Origin: Synechococcus sp. KORDI-52
GTDB taxonomy: Bacteria > Cyanobacteriota > Cyanobacteriia > PCC-6307 > Cyanobiaceae
Length of the DNA: 64,000 bases
NCBI RefSeq assembly: GCF_000737595.1
Contig: NZ_CP006271.1
Span: 558,001-622,000 of the forward strand
Direction of reading: 5' to 3'
Position numbers and translations under genes: made by a program. Below, in pieces: positions 28,882-36,635 of the stretch. The notes under the pieces are model-generated. The model worked only from the letters and a program-made list of their open reading frames with translations, ran no database searches and had not been told where the DNA came from. Positions within the stretch are counted from its first letter, which is position 1. Each line of letters starts with the position of its first letter.

Positions 28882-30855
28882 TTAGAGAGCGACCAACCAG
28901 CGGCCGCCAAGGCTGACCAGCAGCAGCATCATGCTGCCTGTGACCCAGGCCCGCCGATTGAGATCCAGCAAGCGGCGGATCAAAACCACGGCGCCCATCC
29001 ATCCGATCACCATCACCACGGTCTGGCAGAAGCCGATCACATGGGAGTCGGCAGACCATTGCGGCCATCCATTCGGCAAAACGGTGCCGGCCTCTGCCAT
29101 GCCGATGGGTAGATGGCGTGCCAGGAGCAGGGCCCAAAGCATCGGCAAGCCGGCGTACAGCCATTGGCGGTTGAGCCATGAACAAGCGGCTGCTGGCAGA
29201 GCAAGGGCCAATGCCGCAATGCTGAGCCGTGCCAGTAGGGGGCCCTCATGCATCGAGGACGGTGCAAGTGGCAGCCAGCCCAGCAGGCGCTGCCAGTGGT
29301 GCAAGCAGACACCACCAGCCAGCACCAGGATCAAGCCGCGCTCTCCAGCAGGGGCCTGCGCGGTGCGTTGCAGATCGGCCGCCGGCGGCCGCAGTCGCAG
29401 CTGCACCGAGCGGTTGGGACAGGCCTGGGTGCAGGTCATGCAAAGCACGCAGTTGCGGTTGTCGCTCAGGTGGGCGGGATGGGTGCCCAGAGGACAGCCT
29501 TCGCTGGCCAGGCCCTCGCCGTCGGCGGGTCCGCCCTTGAAGCAGGCGTAGCTGCTGCAGCTGCCGCTGCAGGTGCCAGCTTCGGCGCGCAATTCAAGGA
29601 TTGAGAGCTTGGCAAACAGTCCATTCATCCCCCCCACGGGACAGAGGTAACGGCACCAGAAGCGTTTTTCAAAAACTGTTGAACTGATCACGGCTCCTGC
29701 CGTGATCAGCAACAGCAGACAGCTGCTCAGCCAGGCGGTGTTCTCGAGGTTCCAGACCTCTTCCCAAAGGAGAATCGCGGCAAATCCGGCAGCTAAAGCG
29801 GGAGCCCCCCAGCGGTCTAGGTCGCCGTGGGGCCAGCGTTTCTTCCGCCACGGGGTCAGCTTTTGGGTGATCTGTCCCCAGACCATGAAGGGGCAGATCG
29901 CACACCAGAGGCGACCCACCAGCGGGTAGCTCAGCAGGATCAATGGCCACCACCAGGCCCAGAACAGGGTCAGCATCGGATTGGACGCACGGTCTTGGGG
30001 GCCAAACCAGAGGGCCAGGTTCACGGCCACGAACAGCCAGCTCACCAGGCCAAACAGCAGCGAATTCCAAAGGGCAGGGGCGCGCATCCAGTCCCGCAGT
30101 TGCGGTTTCCAACGCCAGAGGTCAAAACGGGCCCGCCGTGTTTTTTCTTCGGCCCAGAAGACCTCTTCGGGGAGCAGTGGTGGCAGCTGGCCCTGGCTTT
30201 GCTGACGCGCCTGCCGCAAAGCGCGATTCACCATCGCTTCGAGTTCGCGCAAGTTGTTGGCGAAATCGTGGTTCTGAAGCCGTCGCACCACGCTGTCCGG
30301 CAGGGTGGGCGGCTGGCTCCAGCCGAGTCCAGGACCCTGCAGCCTCAGCATGTACCGCAACCAGTCCCCCAGGTCGGTTCGGCGCACCCGCAAGGGAGGC
30401 ACCCGGATGGTGCGCACCAGGCCGTCGAGAGCCGGGATGGCGGCTTCGCTTGTGAACAGCACGCGCCCTTGAAACCCTGGCGCCTCACCACGGGCCATCG
30501 CGATCAAGCGCTCTTGGACGTTGAGGTCGACCCGATCCATGCCGCTCACCAGCAGGCTGCTGGTTCCCAGCTTGTTCAGCAGATTGAGGCCACTGCCCTG
30601 CAGATCGCTGGCGTCTAGGCGTACCAGCAGACGGCGCCGTTCCGCTGATCCGTAATGCACCAGGGCGGCGAGATTGTCTTTTTCGAGGCCCGGCTCACCG
30701 CTGATCAGCACAGGACGGCGTTGCGGATCTCTGGCGGCGTCCAGCAGAGCAGTGCGCAGACGTTGGGCGTAGCGACTGGATCCCACCACCCCGCGTCGGG
30801 CCCGGCCCAGGACGAAGGGGGCCAGCTGCTGTAGTCCAGCGCTGGATTCAGCCAC
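28882..30855 (-). CDS. Fusion of a sigma54-activator-like AAA domain to a NapH-type polyferredoxin membrane protein
   Basis: The 657-residue protein has two parts. Residues 20-235 resemble an AAA domain of NtrC-type activators: degenerate Walker A SGEPGLEKDN near 52-61, a sensor-like RVLFTSE, and NNLRELEAMVNRAL at 200-213; the GAFTGA sigma54-contact loop is absent. From about 262 on there are membrane helices and cysteines of a NapH/NosR-like ferredoxin: CAICP at 318-322, CRYLCP at 401-406, C429, C433, C438, C454, and a full CVLCMTCTQACP cluster at 469-480. C-terminal helices follow. It probably couples ATP or ligand sensing to electron transfer at the membrane. It overlaps the SDR gene upstream by 8 bases. 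Confidence 0.8.
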   Translation of the reverse strand: MAESSAGLQQLAPFVLGRARRGVVGSSRYAQRLRTALLDAARDPQRRPVLISGEPGLEKDNLAALVHYGSAERRRLLVRLDASDLQGSGLNLLNKLGTSSLLVSGMDRVDLNVQERLIAMARGEAPGFQGRVLFTSEAAIPALDGLVRTIRVPPLRVRRTDLGDWLRYMLRLQGPGLGWSQPPTLPDSVVRRLQNHDFANNLRELEAMVNRALRQARQQSQGQLPPLLPEEVFWAEEKTRRARFDLWRWKPQLRDWMRAPALWNSLLFGLVSWLFVAVNLALWFGPQDRASNPMLTLFWAWWWPLILLSYPLVGRLWCAICPFMVWGQITQKLTPWRKKRWPHGDLDRWGAPALAAGFAAILLWEEVWNLENTAWLSSCLLLLITAGAVISSTVFEKRFWCRYLCPVGGMNGLFAKLSILELRAEAGTCSGSCSSYACFKGGPADGEGLASEGCPLGTHPAHLSDNRNCVLCMTCTQACPNRSVQLRLRPPAADLQRTAQAPAGERGLILVLAGGVCLHHWQRLLGWLPLAPSSMHEGPLLARLSIAALALALPAAACSWLNRQWLYAGLPMLWALLLARHLPIGMAEAGTVLPNGWPQWSADSHVIGFCQTVVMVIGWMGAVVLIRRLLDLNRRAWVTGSMMLLLVSLGGRWLVAL

Positions 30856-31756
30856 CGATCAGCTGCTCGCTCAAGCTCCAGAGCCGCTGCCGTTCGGCGG
30901 GTTGTTTCGCTGCCGGCGCAACCCGGCAGAGCACTGGCGCACCCCGCAGTCCACCGAATTGCTCAGGGCCGTAGTGCTCGCCACCCTGCGCTGTCGCCGC
31001 GGTGGCGGCATGCAGTTGCGGCAGGGCACCCATGCCGGCGCTTTGAAACAAAGGATCCATCAGTCGGTAGGCCAGGGCCTCCAAGCGGTTGCCTGTGCTG
31101 GCGATCGCGTTGGGTTGCAGTTCAGTGCGGGCGATGCCCGGGTGGGCGGCCAGGGAGCGGATGGGGCTCCCCTGCTCCCGCAGGTGCGCATCCAGTTCAA
31201 GGGCAAACATCACATTGGCGAGTTTGCTTTGGCCATAGGCCCCATAGCGGTCGTAACCCTTGTTCCAATTGGGATCGTCCCAGCGGATCGTGCCGAAGTA
31301 CTGCGCCCCGGAGGTCACCGTCACCACGCGGGGGTCTGGTCGGTTCTGCATCAGCGGCAGCAGCGCCTGGGTCAGGGCCATGTGTCCCAGGTGATTCACC
31401 CCGAACTGCAGTTCATGCCCCTGGGCGGTGCTGCAGCGCGGCGGTGCCATCACCCCGGCGTTGTTGATCAGCAGATCAAGGCATCCATAGCGCTCGCCGA
31501 CCGTGGTCGCCGCCCGTTGGACGCTGGCCAGGTCCGCCAGATCCAGGTCCACCAGATCCACCGCCCCCCCGTCCCGGTCTTGCAGCAGGTCCTGCTTGGC
31601 GCTCTCGGCTTTGCGGGGGCTGCGGCAGGCCAGCACCACGGTGGCTCCACAGCGCTTCAAGGCGCGTGCTGTTTCCAGACCCAGGCCACTGTTGGCTCCG
31701 GTGATCAGGACAATGCGCCCCTGCTGGTTCGGGATGTCAGCCGCGGACCAACCCAT
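30848..31756 (-). CDS. Short-chain dehydrogenase/reductase (protochlorophyllide/retinol-type SDR)
   Basis: The 302-residue protein has the Rossmann TGANSGLGLETA at residues 19-30, NNAGVM near 96-101 and the catalytic YGQSK near 173-177 preceded by a serine in VTVTSGAQ. It follows the arrangement of the retinol dehydrogenase/light-dependent POR neighbourhood of SDRs, but it is shorter than POR and the cysteines conserved in POR are not evident, so POR is not claimed. Substrate unknown. The gene overlaps the AAA-ferredoxin fusion by 8 bases and begins 39 bases after the methyltransferase stop. Confidence 0.8.
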   Translation of the reverse strand: MGWSAADIPNQQGRIVLITGANSGLGLETARALKRCGATVVLACRSPRKAESAKQDLLQDRDGGAVDLVDLDLADLASVQRAATTVGERYGCLDLLINNAGVMAPPRCSTAQGHELQFGVNHLGHMALTQALLPLMQNRPDPRVVTVTSGAQYFGTIRWDDPNWNKGYDRYGAYGQSKLANVMFALELDAHLREQGSPIRSLAAHPGIARTELQPNAIASTGNRLEALAYRLMDPLFQSAGMGALPQLHAATAATAQGGEHYGPEQFGGLRGAPVLCRVAPAAKQPAERQRLWSLSEQLIGG

Positions 31757-31795
31757 GGATCGAGGAGGAATGGCGCCATTGTGCCGAGTTTGCGT

Positions 31796-32608
31796 TCAGG
31801 GTCGTTGCGCCAGGACTTCCAACACGGTGGGGCCCACCCAGTAGCAACCAGGATTCGCGTGGGCGCGGGCGATTTCGTCCTGCGCCTCCAGTGCGTCGTC
31901 GGTACTCCAGTGGCCCAGGTGTTGGAGTTGCTGGCCGAACACCAGCACAAACCGCTCCATCCATTGCCCGGCCATGGAGGCGGCATCGCCCAGCACCGGG
32001 ATGGGCTTGAGGTGTTCGATCTGCCATCCGCGTTGATGCAGCAAGCCGGGGAGTTTCCGATTCACGTCGGGATCGCCGCCGTTTTCTCGAAAACTGGTCT
32101 GACAGGCCTGGCCAAAGCGCCGGATCGCTTGCCCGTGGGGATGCAACCCGAAGGTGTCCCAGTGGACGTATTCATGGATGAGCCATCGTCCACCCGGTGA
32201 GATGCACTGGTCCACCCCGCCCAACAGGGGCTCCAGCTGGGGCAGAAACATGGCCAACCAGCGGCACCACACCAGATCGAAGGATTCCTCCGGCCAGGGA
32301 TCGTTGAGCAGATCCTGTTGGCGAAGTTCCAGCTGCTGCAAGCCGGCTTGTTGTGCCATGCGGCGACCCGATGCCACGTAAATCTCACTGCGTTCGAGTC
32401 CAAGGACGCGGCCTTGAACGCCTACGACCTTGGCCAGATCCGCTGCTGCGAACCCCGGCCCCGCCCCCAGATCCAGCACATGCTGCCCTGTTTGGAGGCC
32501 GGCCCGATGCCAGGCGGCATGGGCTTCAGGTCGCCAAAACGCGTGTTGAAAACGCAGGCGTTCGAGCTCTTCGGCGTGGGTTCCGAGGAGATACGGGATC
32601 TCCGGCAT
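31796..32608 (-). CDS. Class I SAM-dependent methyltransferase
   Basis: The 270-residue protein has the SAM-binding motif VLDLGAGPGF at residues 44-53, an acidic residue after the second strand (VLGLERS) and a motif-4 region SFDLVWCRWLAMFL. The substrate is unknown; the C-terminal half resembles small-molecule methyltransferases. It is the second gene of a minus-strand run that continues through the SDR, the fusion protein, the Fur-family regulator and the MBL-fold protein. Confidence 0.8.
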   Translation of the reverse strand: MPEIPYLLGTHAEELERLRFQHAFWRPEAHAAWHRAGLQTGQHVLDLGAGPGFAAADLAKVVGVQGRVLGLERSEIYVASGRRMAQQAGLQQLELRQQDLLNDPWPEESFDLVWCRWLAMFLPQLEPLLGGVDQCISPGGRWLIHEYVHWDTFGLHPHGQAIRRFGQACQTSFRENGGDPDVNRKLPGLLHQRGWQIEHLKPIPVLGDAASMAGQWMERFVLVFGQQLQHLGHWSTDDALEAQDEIARAHANPGCYWVGPTVLEVLAQRP

Positions 32609-32629
32609 TGCAGCGTTTGGTTCTCCTGT

Positions 32630-32887
32630 TCAGTCTTCGGGGAAGAGCAGCTCGGCCAGTTCGTCAGCGTCCACGTCGTAGACGCGGGCCAGGCTGGTTT
32701 CGATCGCGTTGGTCACCTCACCGGGGAGAAAGCGCATGGAGTTCAGAGCGTCCTCGGCGATGTCGTCGGTGAGCAGCTTGTCGTCGCTGTCGAGCTTTTC
32801 ATCATTGATGACCGCCATCACCCAGCTCTGATAGGCGTAGACCAAATCAGAGAACTCGAGCTCGGGATCGTTCAGGTCCAGGGCCAT
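32630..32887 (-). CDS. Small acidic conserved protein of unknown function
   Basis: The 85-residue protein (MALDLNDPELEFSDLVYAYQSWVMAVINDEKLD at the start) is very acidic and predicted helical, with no signal or membrane segment. The ATG at 32887 is chosen because the upstream 12 residues look unlike protein and the gap to the divergent gene is 44 bases. Its downstream neighbour is the methyltransferase, 21 bases away. I do not know its function. Confidence 0.6.
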   Translation of the reverse strand: MALDLNDPELEFSDLVYAYQSWVMAVINDEKLDSDDKLLTDDIAEDALNSMRFLPGEVTNAIETSLARVYDVDADELAELLFPED

Positions 32888-32931
32888 GTGAGAGCAACCA
32901 GTCAACCCAGTTTGACCTCTCACAGGAGAGG

Positions 32932-33393
32932 ATGAACAGCATGGATTCCGCTGATGCCACTGGCCTGCAGGCCACGCTGTTCGATTTCGCCATTGCTGAG
33001 CTGGTGCGGCAACACCGCGAGAGCTTTCAGCCCTTTTGGACAGCTGAAAGCTGGGTGAAACTGTTGATCTGGTTGTCGTTGAATTGCGGCAGCTCCGGGG
33101 ATGAGGCCGGTATGGCCCGTTTCGTTGAAGCGCTCGGTCCGAGCCTCACCTCCCGGATGCGGCGAGTCTTTTTTGAACGGGAGCTGGAGGCTCTCGATCT
33201 GCAGGTGATGGCCGACCCCGCTGAGCAGCAGGTGCTGGTGTTGCCGATGGGTCCCGGTGTTCCCCTCGATCTGGAGCGGGCGGCGGCGGTGATCGAGCAA
33301 GTTCAACTGCAGAGCCATGTGGTGGCTGACCGCAACCGCTGGCAGCAGTTTGATGCTGTGGTGGCGATACCTCGCATGGAGGCTGCGGCATGA
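32932..33393 (+). CDS. Conserved protein of unknown function coupled to a 2OG-Fe(II) oxygenase
   Basis: The 153-residue protein has no recognised domain. It begins with MNSMDSADATGLQATLFDFAIAELVRQHRESF; a second methionine at 32941 is an alternative. AGGAGAGG lies immediately upstream (about 32927-32931). It looks cytosolic and helical at the N-terminus, with a beta-rich C-terminal half. Its stop codon overlaps the ATG of the oxygenase gene by 4 bases, so the two proteins are probably made in matched amounts and may interact. Confidence 0.65.
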   Translation: MNSMDSADATGLQATLFDFAIAELVRQHRESFQPFWTAESWVKLLIWLSLNCGSSGDEAGMARFVEALGPSLTSRMRRVFFERELEALDLQVMADPAEQQVLVLPMGPGVPLDLERAAAVIEQVQLQSHVVADRNRWQQFDAVVAIPRMEAAA

Positions 33394-34013
33394 ATCTGAT
33401 CGGGCGCTACAGCAATGCCGGGTTCGAGGCGGTGGCCGACGCCGTGGCTGAGTTTTATGGCCGTCGTGACGATCTGCGGCGCACCGGGGTTGCCTTTGGC
33501 GCTGAGGGAGATGGGGAGCCGGCGAAGCAAAGCACCGACATCAGCCTGGTGGCGATTGATCGTTCTGAGCCTGAAGCCTTTGCCCTGTCTCAACTGATCC
33601 TGCGTGGGGTGACGGCAGGTTTGGAGCGCTATCTGCAGGAGCGGCCACTGTTCCGTAAGTGCTGCCCGCAACAGAGCCTATTCGTGAACCCGATCTTCAA
33701 TCTTCAGCACTACGCCCCGGGGGAAGGCTTCAAGCGGTGGCACTGCGATTGGACCATCAGCGATGAGGCCACCGAGCCGGTGCATCGGGTGTTGGCTTGG
33801 ATTCTCTACTGCAACGACGTGGATGAGGCAGGCACCGAGTTTCACTGGCAGGACCACCACGAGCCGGCGGAGCGGGGCAAGCTGCTGATCTTCCCGGCTG
33901 GTCCATCCCATATCCATCGGGGACGGGTCAGCGAGAGGGCCAGCAAGCTGATCGCCACAGGTTGGATCAACGCTGGACGAGAGACGGATTACTTAGGTCG
34001 GCTCGCCAGTTGA
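33390..34013 (+). CDS. 2-oxoglutarate/Fe(II)-dependent oxygenase, prolyl-4-hydroxylase-like
   Basis: The 207-residue protein has the double-stranded beta-helix iron site: H118 and D120 (RWHCD), then H174 or H176 (PSHIHRG), and a basic residue nearby (R182 or K186) for 2-oxoglutarate. The FNLQHYAPGEGFKRWH segment is typical of P4H-like oxygenases. The substrate is unknown; protein or small-molecule hydroxylation are both possible. ATG 33390 is fixed by the 4-base overlap with the upstream gene. It converges with the MscS gene, overlapping its end by 21 bases. Confidence 0.82.
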   Translation: MNLIGRYSNAGFEAVADAVAEFYGRRDDLRRTGVAFGAEGDGEPAKQSTDISLVAIDRSEPEAFALSQLILRGVTAGLERYLQERPLFRKCCPQQSLFVNPIFNLQHYAPGEGFKRWHCDWTISDEATEPVHRVLAWILYCNDVDEAGTEFHWQDHHEPAERGKLLIFPAGPSHIHRGRVSERASKLIATGWINAGRETDYLGRLAS

Positions 34014-35309
34014 GGACGGCTCTTCGTTCGCCTCTTCAGCCTGCAGTGGCTTGCTACCTCCAAGGCGCAGAGTCTGGTCCTTGGACGGTGGCCACTCCAT
34101 CGGATACACCTGTCGCTGCGGGAAGGGGATGCCGATACCGTTTTTGTCAAAAGCCGTCCAGATGGCTTGGCGCAAGTCACTCCCCACTCCGAAGGCTTCC
34201 AGTGGGTTGCGCACCCAGAACAACAATTTGTAGTTGATCGAAGAATCGGCGAAATCCACCGTGAAAGCGGCCGGGGGCGGGTATTGCAGCACCTTCTCAT
34301 GCTGACGGGCGACCTCCTCCAGCACCGCGATCACTTGGCTGGGTTCGTGGTGATAAGCCGCTCCGACCACCACCACGTCGCGGCGTGAGGTTTCCTCCGC
34401 GGTGTACGACTCCGCCTCCTGGGTGAAGAAGTTCTGGTTGGGAATCAGAAGTTCCGCTCCATCGCGGCCGCGGCGCAATTGGGTGGCCCGCAGCCCAAGT
34501 TTTCGCACGGTGCAGGGGTCGCCGTTGATCATCAGAATTTCGCCAGGGCGTACGGAACCTTCAAACAGAAGCCAGAGGCTGCTGATGAAGTTGGAGATGA
34601 TCTCCTTGATGCCGAAGCCGATGCCCACAGAGAGACCTCCGGCCACCGCCACCAGGGCCGCGCCATTGATGCCGATGTAATACGCCACCCCCATCACGCC
34701 GATGCCGATCACCGAATAGCGAAGAATCACTTCCAGCGCTTTGCGGCCTTGGGGCTTGATGCCGAAGAAGCTGCCCCCCAGCCAGGCGGCGAAGGCCGCT
34801 GGACGGCTGGCCAGGGCGATGACCAGGTAAACGATCACCAGGGCGGTGAACAATTTGCCGATGGTGAGTGTGACCCCAAACACGTCGCCAATGGATATCA
34901 GCGACAACGATTCCCGGCTCCCCAGCATCTGGAAAAAGGTGAGGATCGACATCACCAGAAGCACAGGCCGGAAGAACGATTTGTCGATTTCTTCCACGGG
35001 GACTTTGGGGAAGCGGCCGAGGATCAGCTGCTTGGTGGGTTCCACGCAGCGCCACAGCACCCAGAGCAGCGATAGATATTGCAGGTAGCCGGCTGTGATG
35101 CCGGCAAGGGTTAAACAGCTGGCACTGATGAACAACACCGCCGGTACAACAAGATGCTTCAGGCTCGCGATCAAGGGGTTGCTGAGCCTGCGCTTGACCC
35201 GGGATTCGATGGTGATGGCTCCTACGAACAATCCCACCTGAAGGAGGACGGAACCTCGCTGCAGATAGCCCATCCAGGCGGAGGTCTCAGCGGTGATTTC
35301 GGTGATCAT
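33993..35309 (-). CDS. Mechanosensitive channel, MscS family
   Basis: The 438-residue protein has about five hydrophobic helices, then the conserved pore-lining block GGLSVGIGFGIKEIISNFISSLWLLFEGSVRPGEIL at roughly residues 220-255 and a cytoplasmic beta domain ending with RRDVVVVGAAYHHEPSQV. MscS channels open on hypo-osmotic swelling and release solutes. The ATG at 35309 overlaps the stop of the solute-binding lipoprotein by 1 base (TGATG), so the two are coupled. Confidence 0.88.
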   Translation of the reverse strand: MITEITAETSAWMGYLQRGSVLLQVGLFVGAITIESRVKRRLSNPLIASLKHLVVPAVLFISASCLTLAGITAGYLQYLSLLWVLWRCVEPTKQLILGRFPKVPVEEIDKSFFRPVLLVMSILTFFQMLGSRESLSLISIGDVFGVTLTIGKLFTALVIVYLVIALASRPAAFAAWLGGSFFGIKPQGRKALEVILRYSVIGIGVMGVAYYIGINGAALVAVAGGLSVGIGFGIKEIISNFISSLWLLFEGSVRPGEILMINGDPCTVRKLGLRATQLRRGRDGAELLIPNQNFFTQEAESYTAEETSRRDVVVVGAAYHHEPSQVIAVLEEVARQHEKVLQYPPPAAFTVDFADSSINYKLLFWVRNPLEAFGVGSDLRQAIWTAFDKNGIGIPFPQRQVYPMEWPPSKDQTLRLGGSKPLQAEEANEEPSSTGEPT

Positions 35310-36541
35310 CAGTTGCTTTCCCGCAAACTCTTGAGGATTTTTTGACTCGACTGTTCGGGAGAACTGACGTCGTAGATGGTGTCCAGCAGGGCATTTGAAA
35401 TGGCTTCATAACGCTCCGGATCCCGGAACACCCGCGCTTTGGATCGCCCTTGACTGGCTTTCCCCTTCATCGATTGCTCTCCGTACATCGCCAGAGCTTC
35501 GGCTCCGCCGGGGATTTTGGCGGCAACAATCTTTGCGGCTTTCCGATTCACGGGCAATGAACTCCGTCCGGCAAGGGCATAGGTCTTCTGGGCCCAGGGC
35601 TTGGTGATGAAGTCGATCATCACCAAGGCCTTCTGCCGTTGCTTTGGGCTGGAGTTGCGTCCCAGGGACCACACCTGCAGCTTGGTGGTTGCTTTTCGAC
35701 GTTTGGACGGGCCTTTCGGCAGCTGCGCGAGGACCAGCTTGTCGCCCATTTTTTCTCTCAATTCCCGCAGGCTGCTGCTCCAGCAGGTGATCCAATCCAG
35801 GTCTCCAGCCACCAAGGCGTCGCGGAGATGGCGCTGATCGTTCAGAAAACGAATGTTCTGCTGATAACTCGCGTTTTTGAGCCAGCGCAACCATCGGGTG
35901 ACGTTGGCCTGGCGATCAGCATCTGCCGGGAGTTTTGCAAGGGCGGCTTCCATGGCTTCCCCCGCATCAAAGCTTTCAGCGCTCCAATACAGATCCTTCA
36001 GCTGAAGGGCCATGCCGAAGTTGTTGTCTCCGCTCTCCTGCTCCATCTCCTGCAGGGTCTGAGGAGGGGACTTCAAGCGTTCCTTGTTGAAGCAGGCCAG
36101 CTGCACGAACTGGTTCACCGGCCGGCCGACCAGTTGTCCGTTGCTGGCGGTGACGAGGTCAAAGAGAAACCTCGGCGTGTCAGCACGATCCTCAGCTGAG
36201 ATCTCCATTGGATCCACAAGGTTCTGCTGGTACAGCTCGAGGGCTGTGTCGCTATCGGTGATCAGCAGATCGGGGCCAAAGCCGCTGCGGGTCTGCTTCG
36301 TAATCTCATCAATGAAATTTTTCCTCGACGACAGGGTGAGCTGAGGACGAATGTTGGGGTCCACGCTCTTGATGTGCTCAATGGCCTCTTCAGTGACCTC
36401 CCGCAGCCGCTCGTAGTCCTCGCTGGAGACGGTTTCTGCATTGTTGATCGTGCGCACCACTTTGATCACGACCGGTGGGCGCCAAATGCTGCAGCCTCCA
36501 CTGAGGGCTGCCAAGGCAATGCCCAGGGCCAGATTCCTCAT
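35309..36541 (-). CDS. Extracellular solute-binding lipoprotein
   Basis: The protein from the ATG at 36541 (410 residues) begins MRNLALGIALAALSGGCSIW: a basic n-region, hydrophobic core and the lipobox LSGGC. The body has the features of ABC-type extracellular solute-binding proteins (SDTALELYQQNLVDP, FVQLACFNKERL, TKPWAQKTYALAGRSSLPVNRK). No ABC permease or ATPase gene adjoins it; instead an MscS channel gene follows with a TGATG overlap. Ligand unknown. Upstream in-frame methionines at 36637, 36619 and 36556 are less likely because they would disturb the lipoprotein signal. Confidence 0.78.
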   Translation of the reverse strand: MRNLALGIALAALSGGCSIWRPPVVIKVVRTINNAETVSSEDYERLREVTEEAIEHIKSVDPNIRPQLTLSSRKNFIDEITKQTRSGFGPDLLITDSDTALELYQQNLVDPMEISAEDRADTPRFLFDLVTASNGQLVGRPVNQFVQLACFNKERLKSPPQTLQEMEQESGDNNFGMALQLKDLYWSAESFDAGEAMEAALAKLPADADRQANVTRWLRWLKNASYQQNIRFLNDQRHLRDALVAGDLDWITCWSSSLRELREKMGDKLVLAQLPKGPSKRRKATTKLQVWSLGRNSSPKQRQKALVMIDFITKPWAQKTYALAGRSSLPVNRKAAKIVAAKIPGGAEALAMYGEQSMKGKASQGRSKARVFRDPERYEAISNALLDTIYDVSSPEQSSQKILKSLRESN

Positions 36542-36635
36542 CCGGATTGCGCCCATGACCAAGCCTGAATAGCGCGACTTTAGGGGCGTAGGCCACTCTG
36601 AACAGGGCTTTGCGAGCATGGGTGGCTGTGTGCCC

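Noticed and set aside
30848-31756. Light-dependent protochlorophyllide reductase
   Set aside because: The SDR is related in fold but shorter and does not show the POR-type cysteine pattern.
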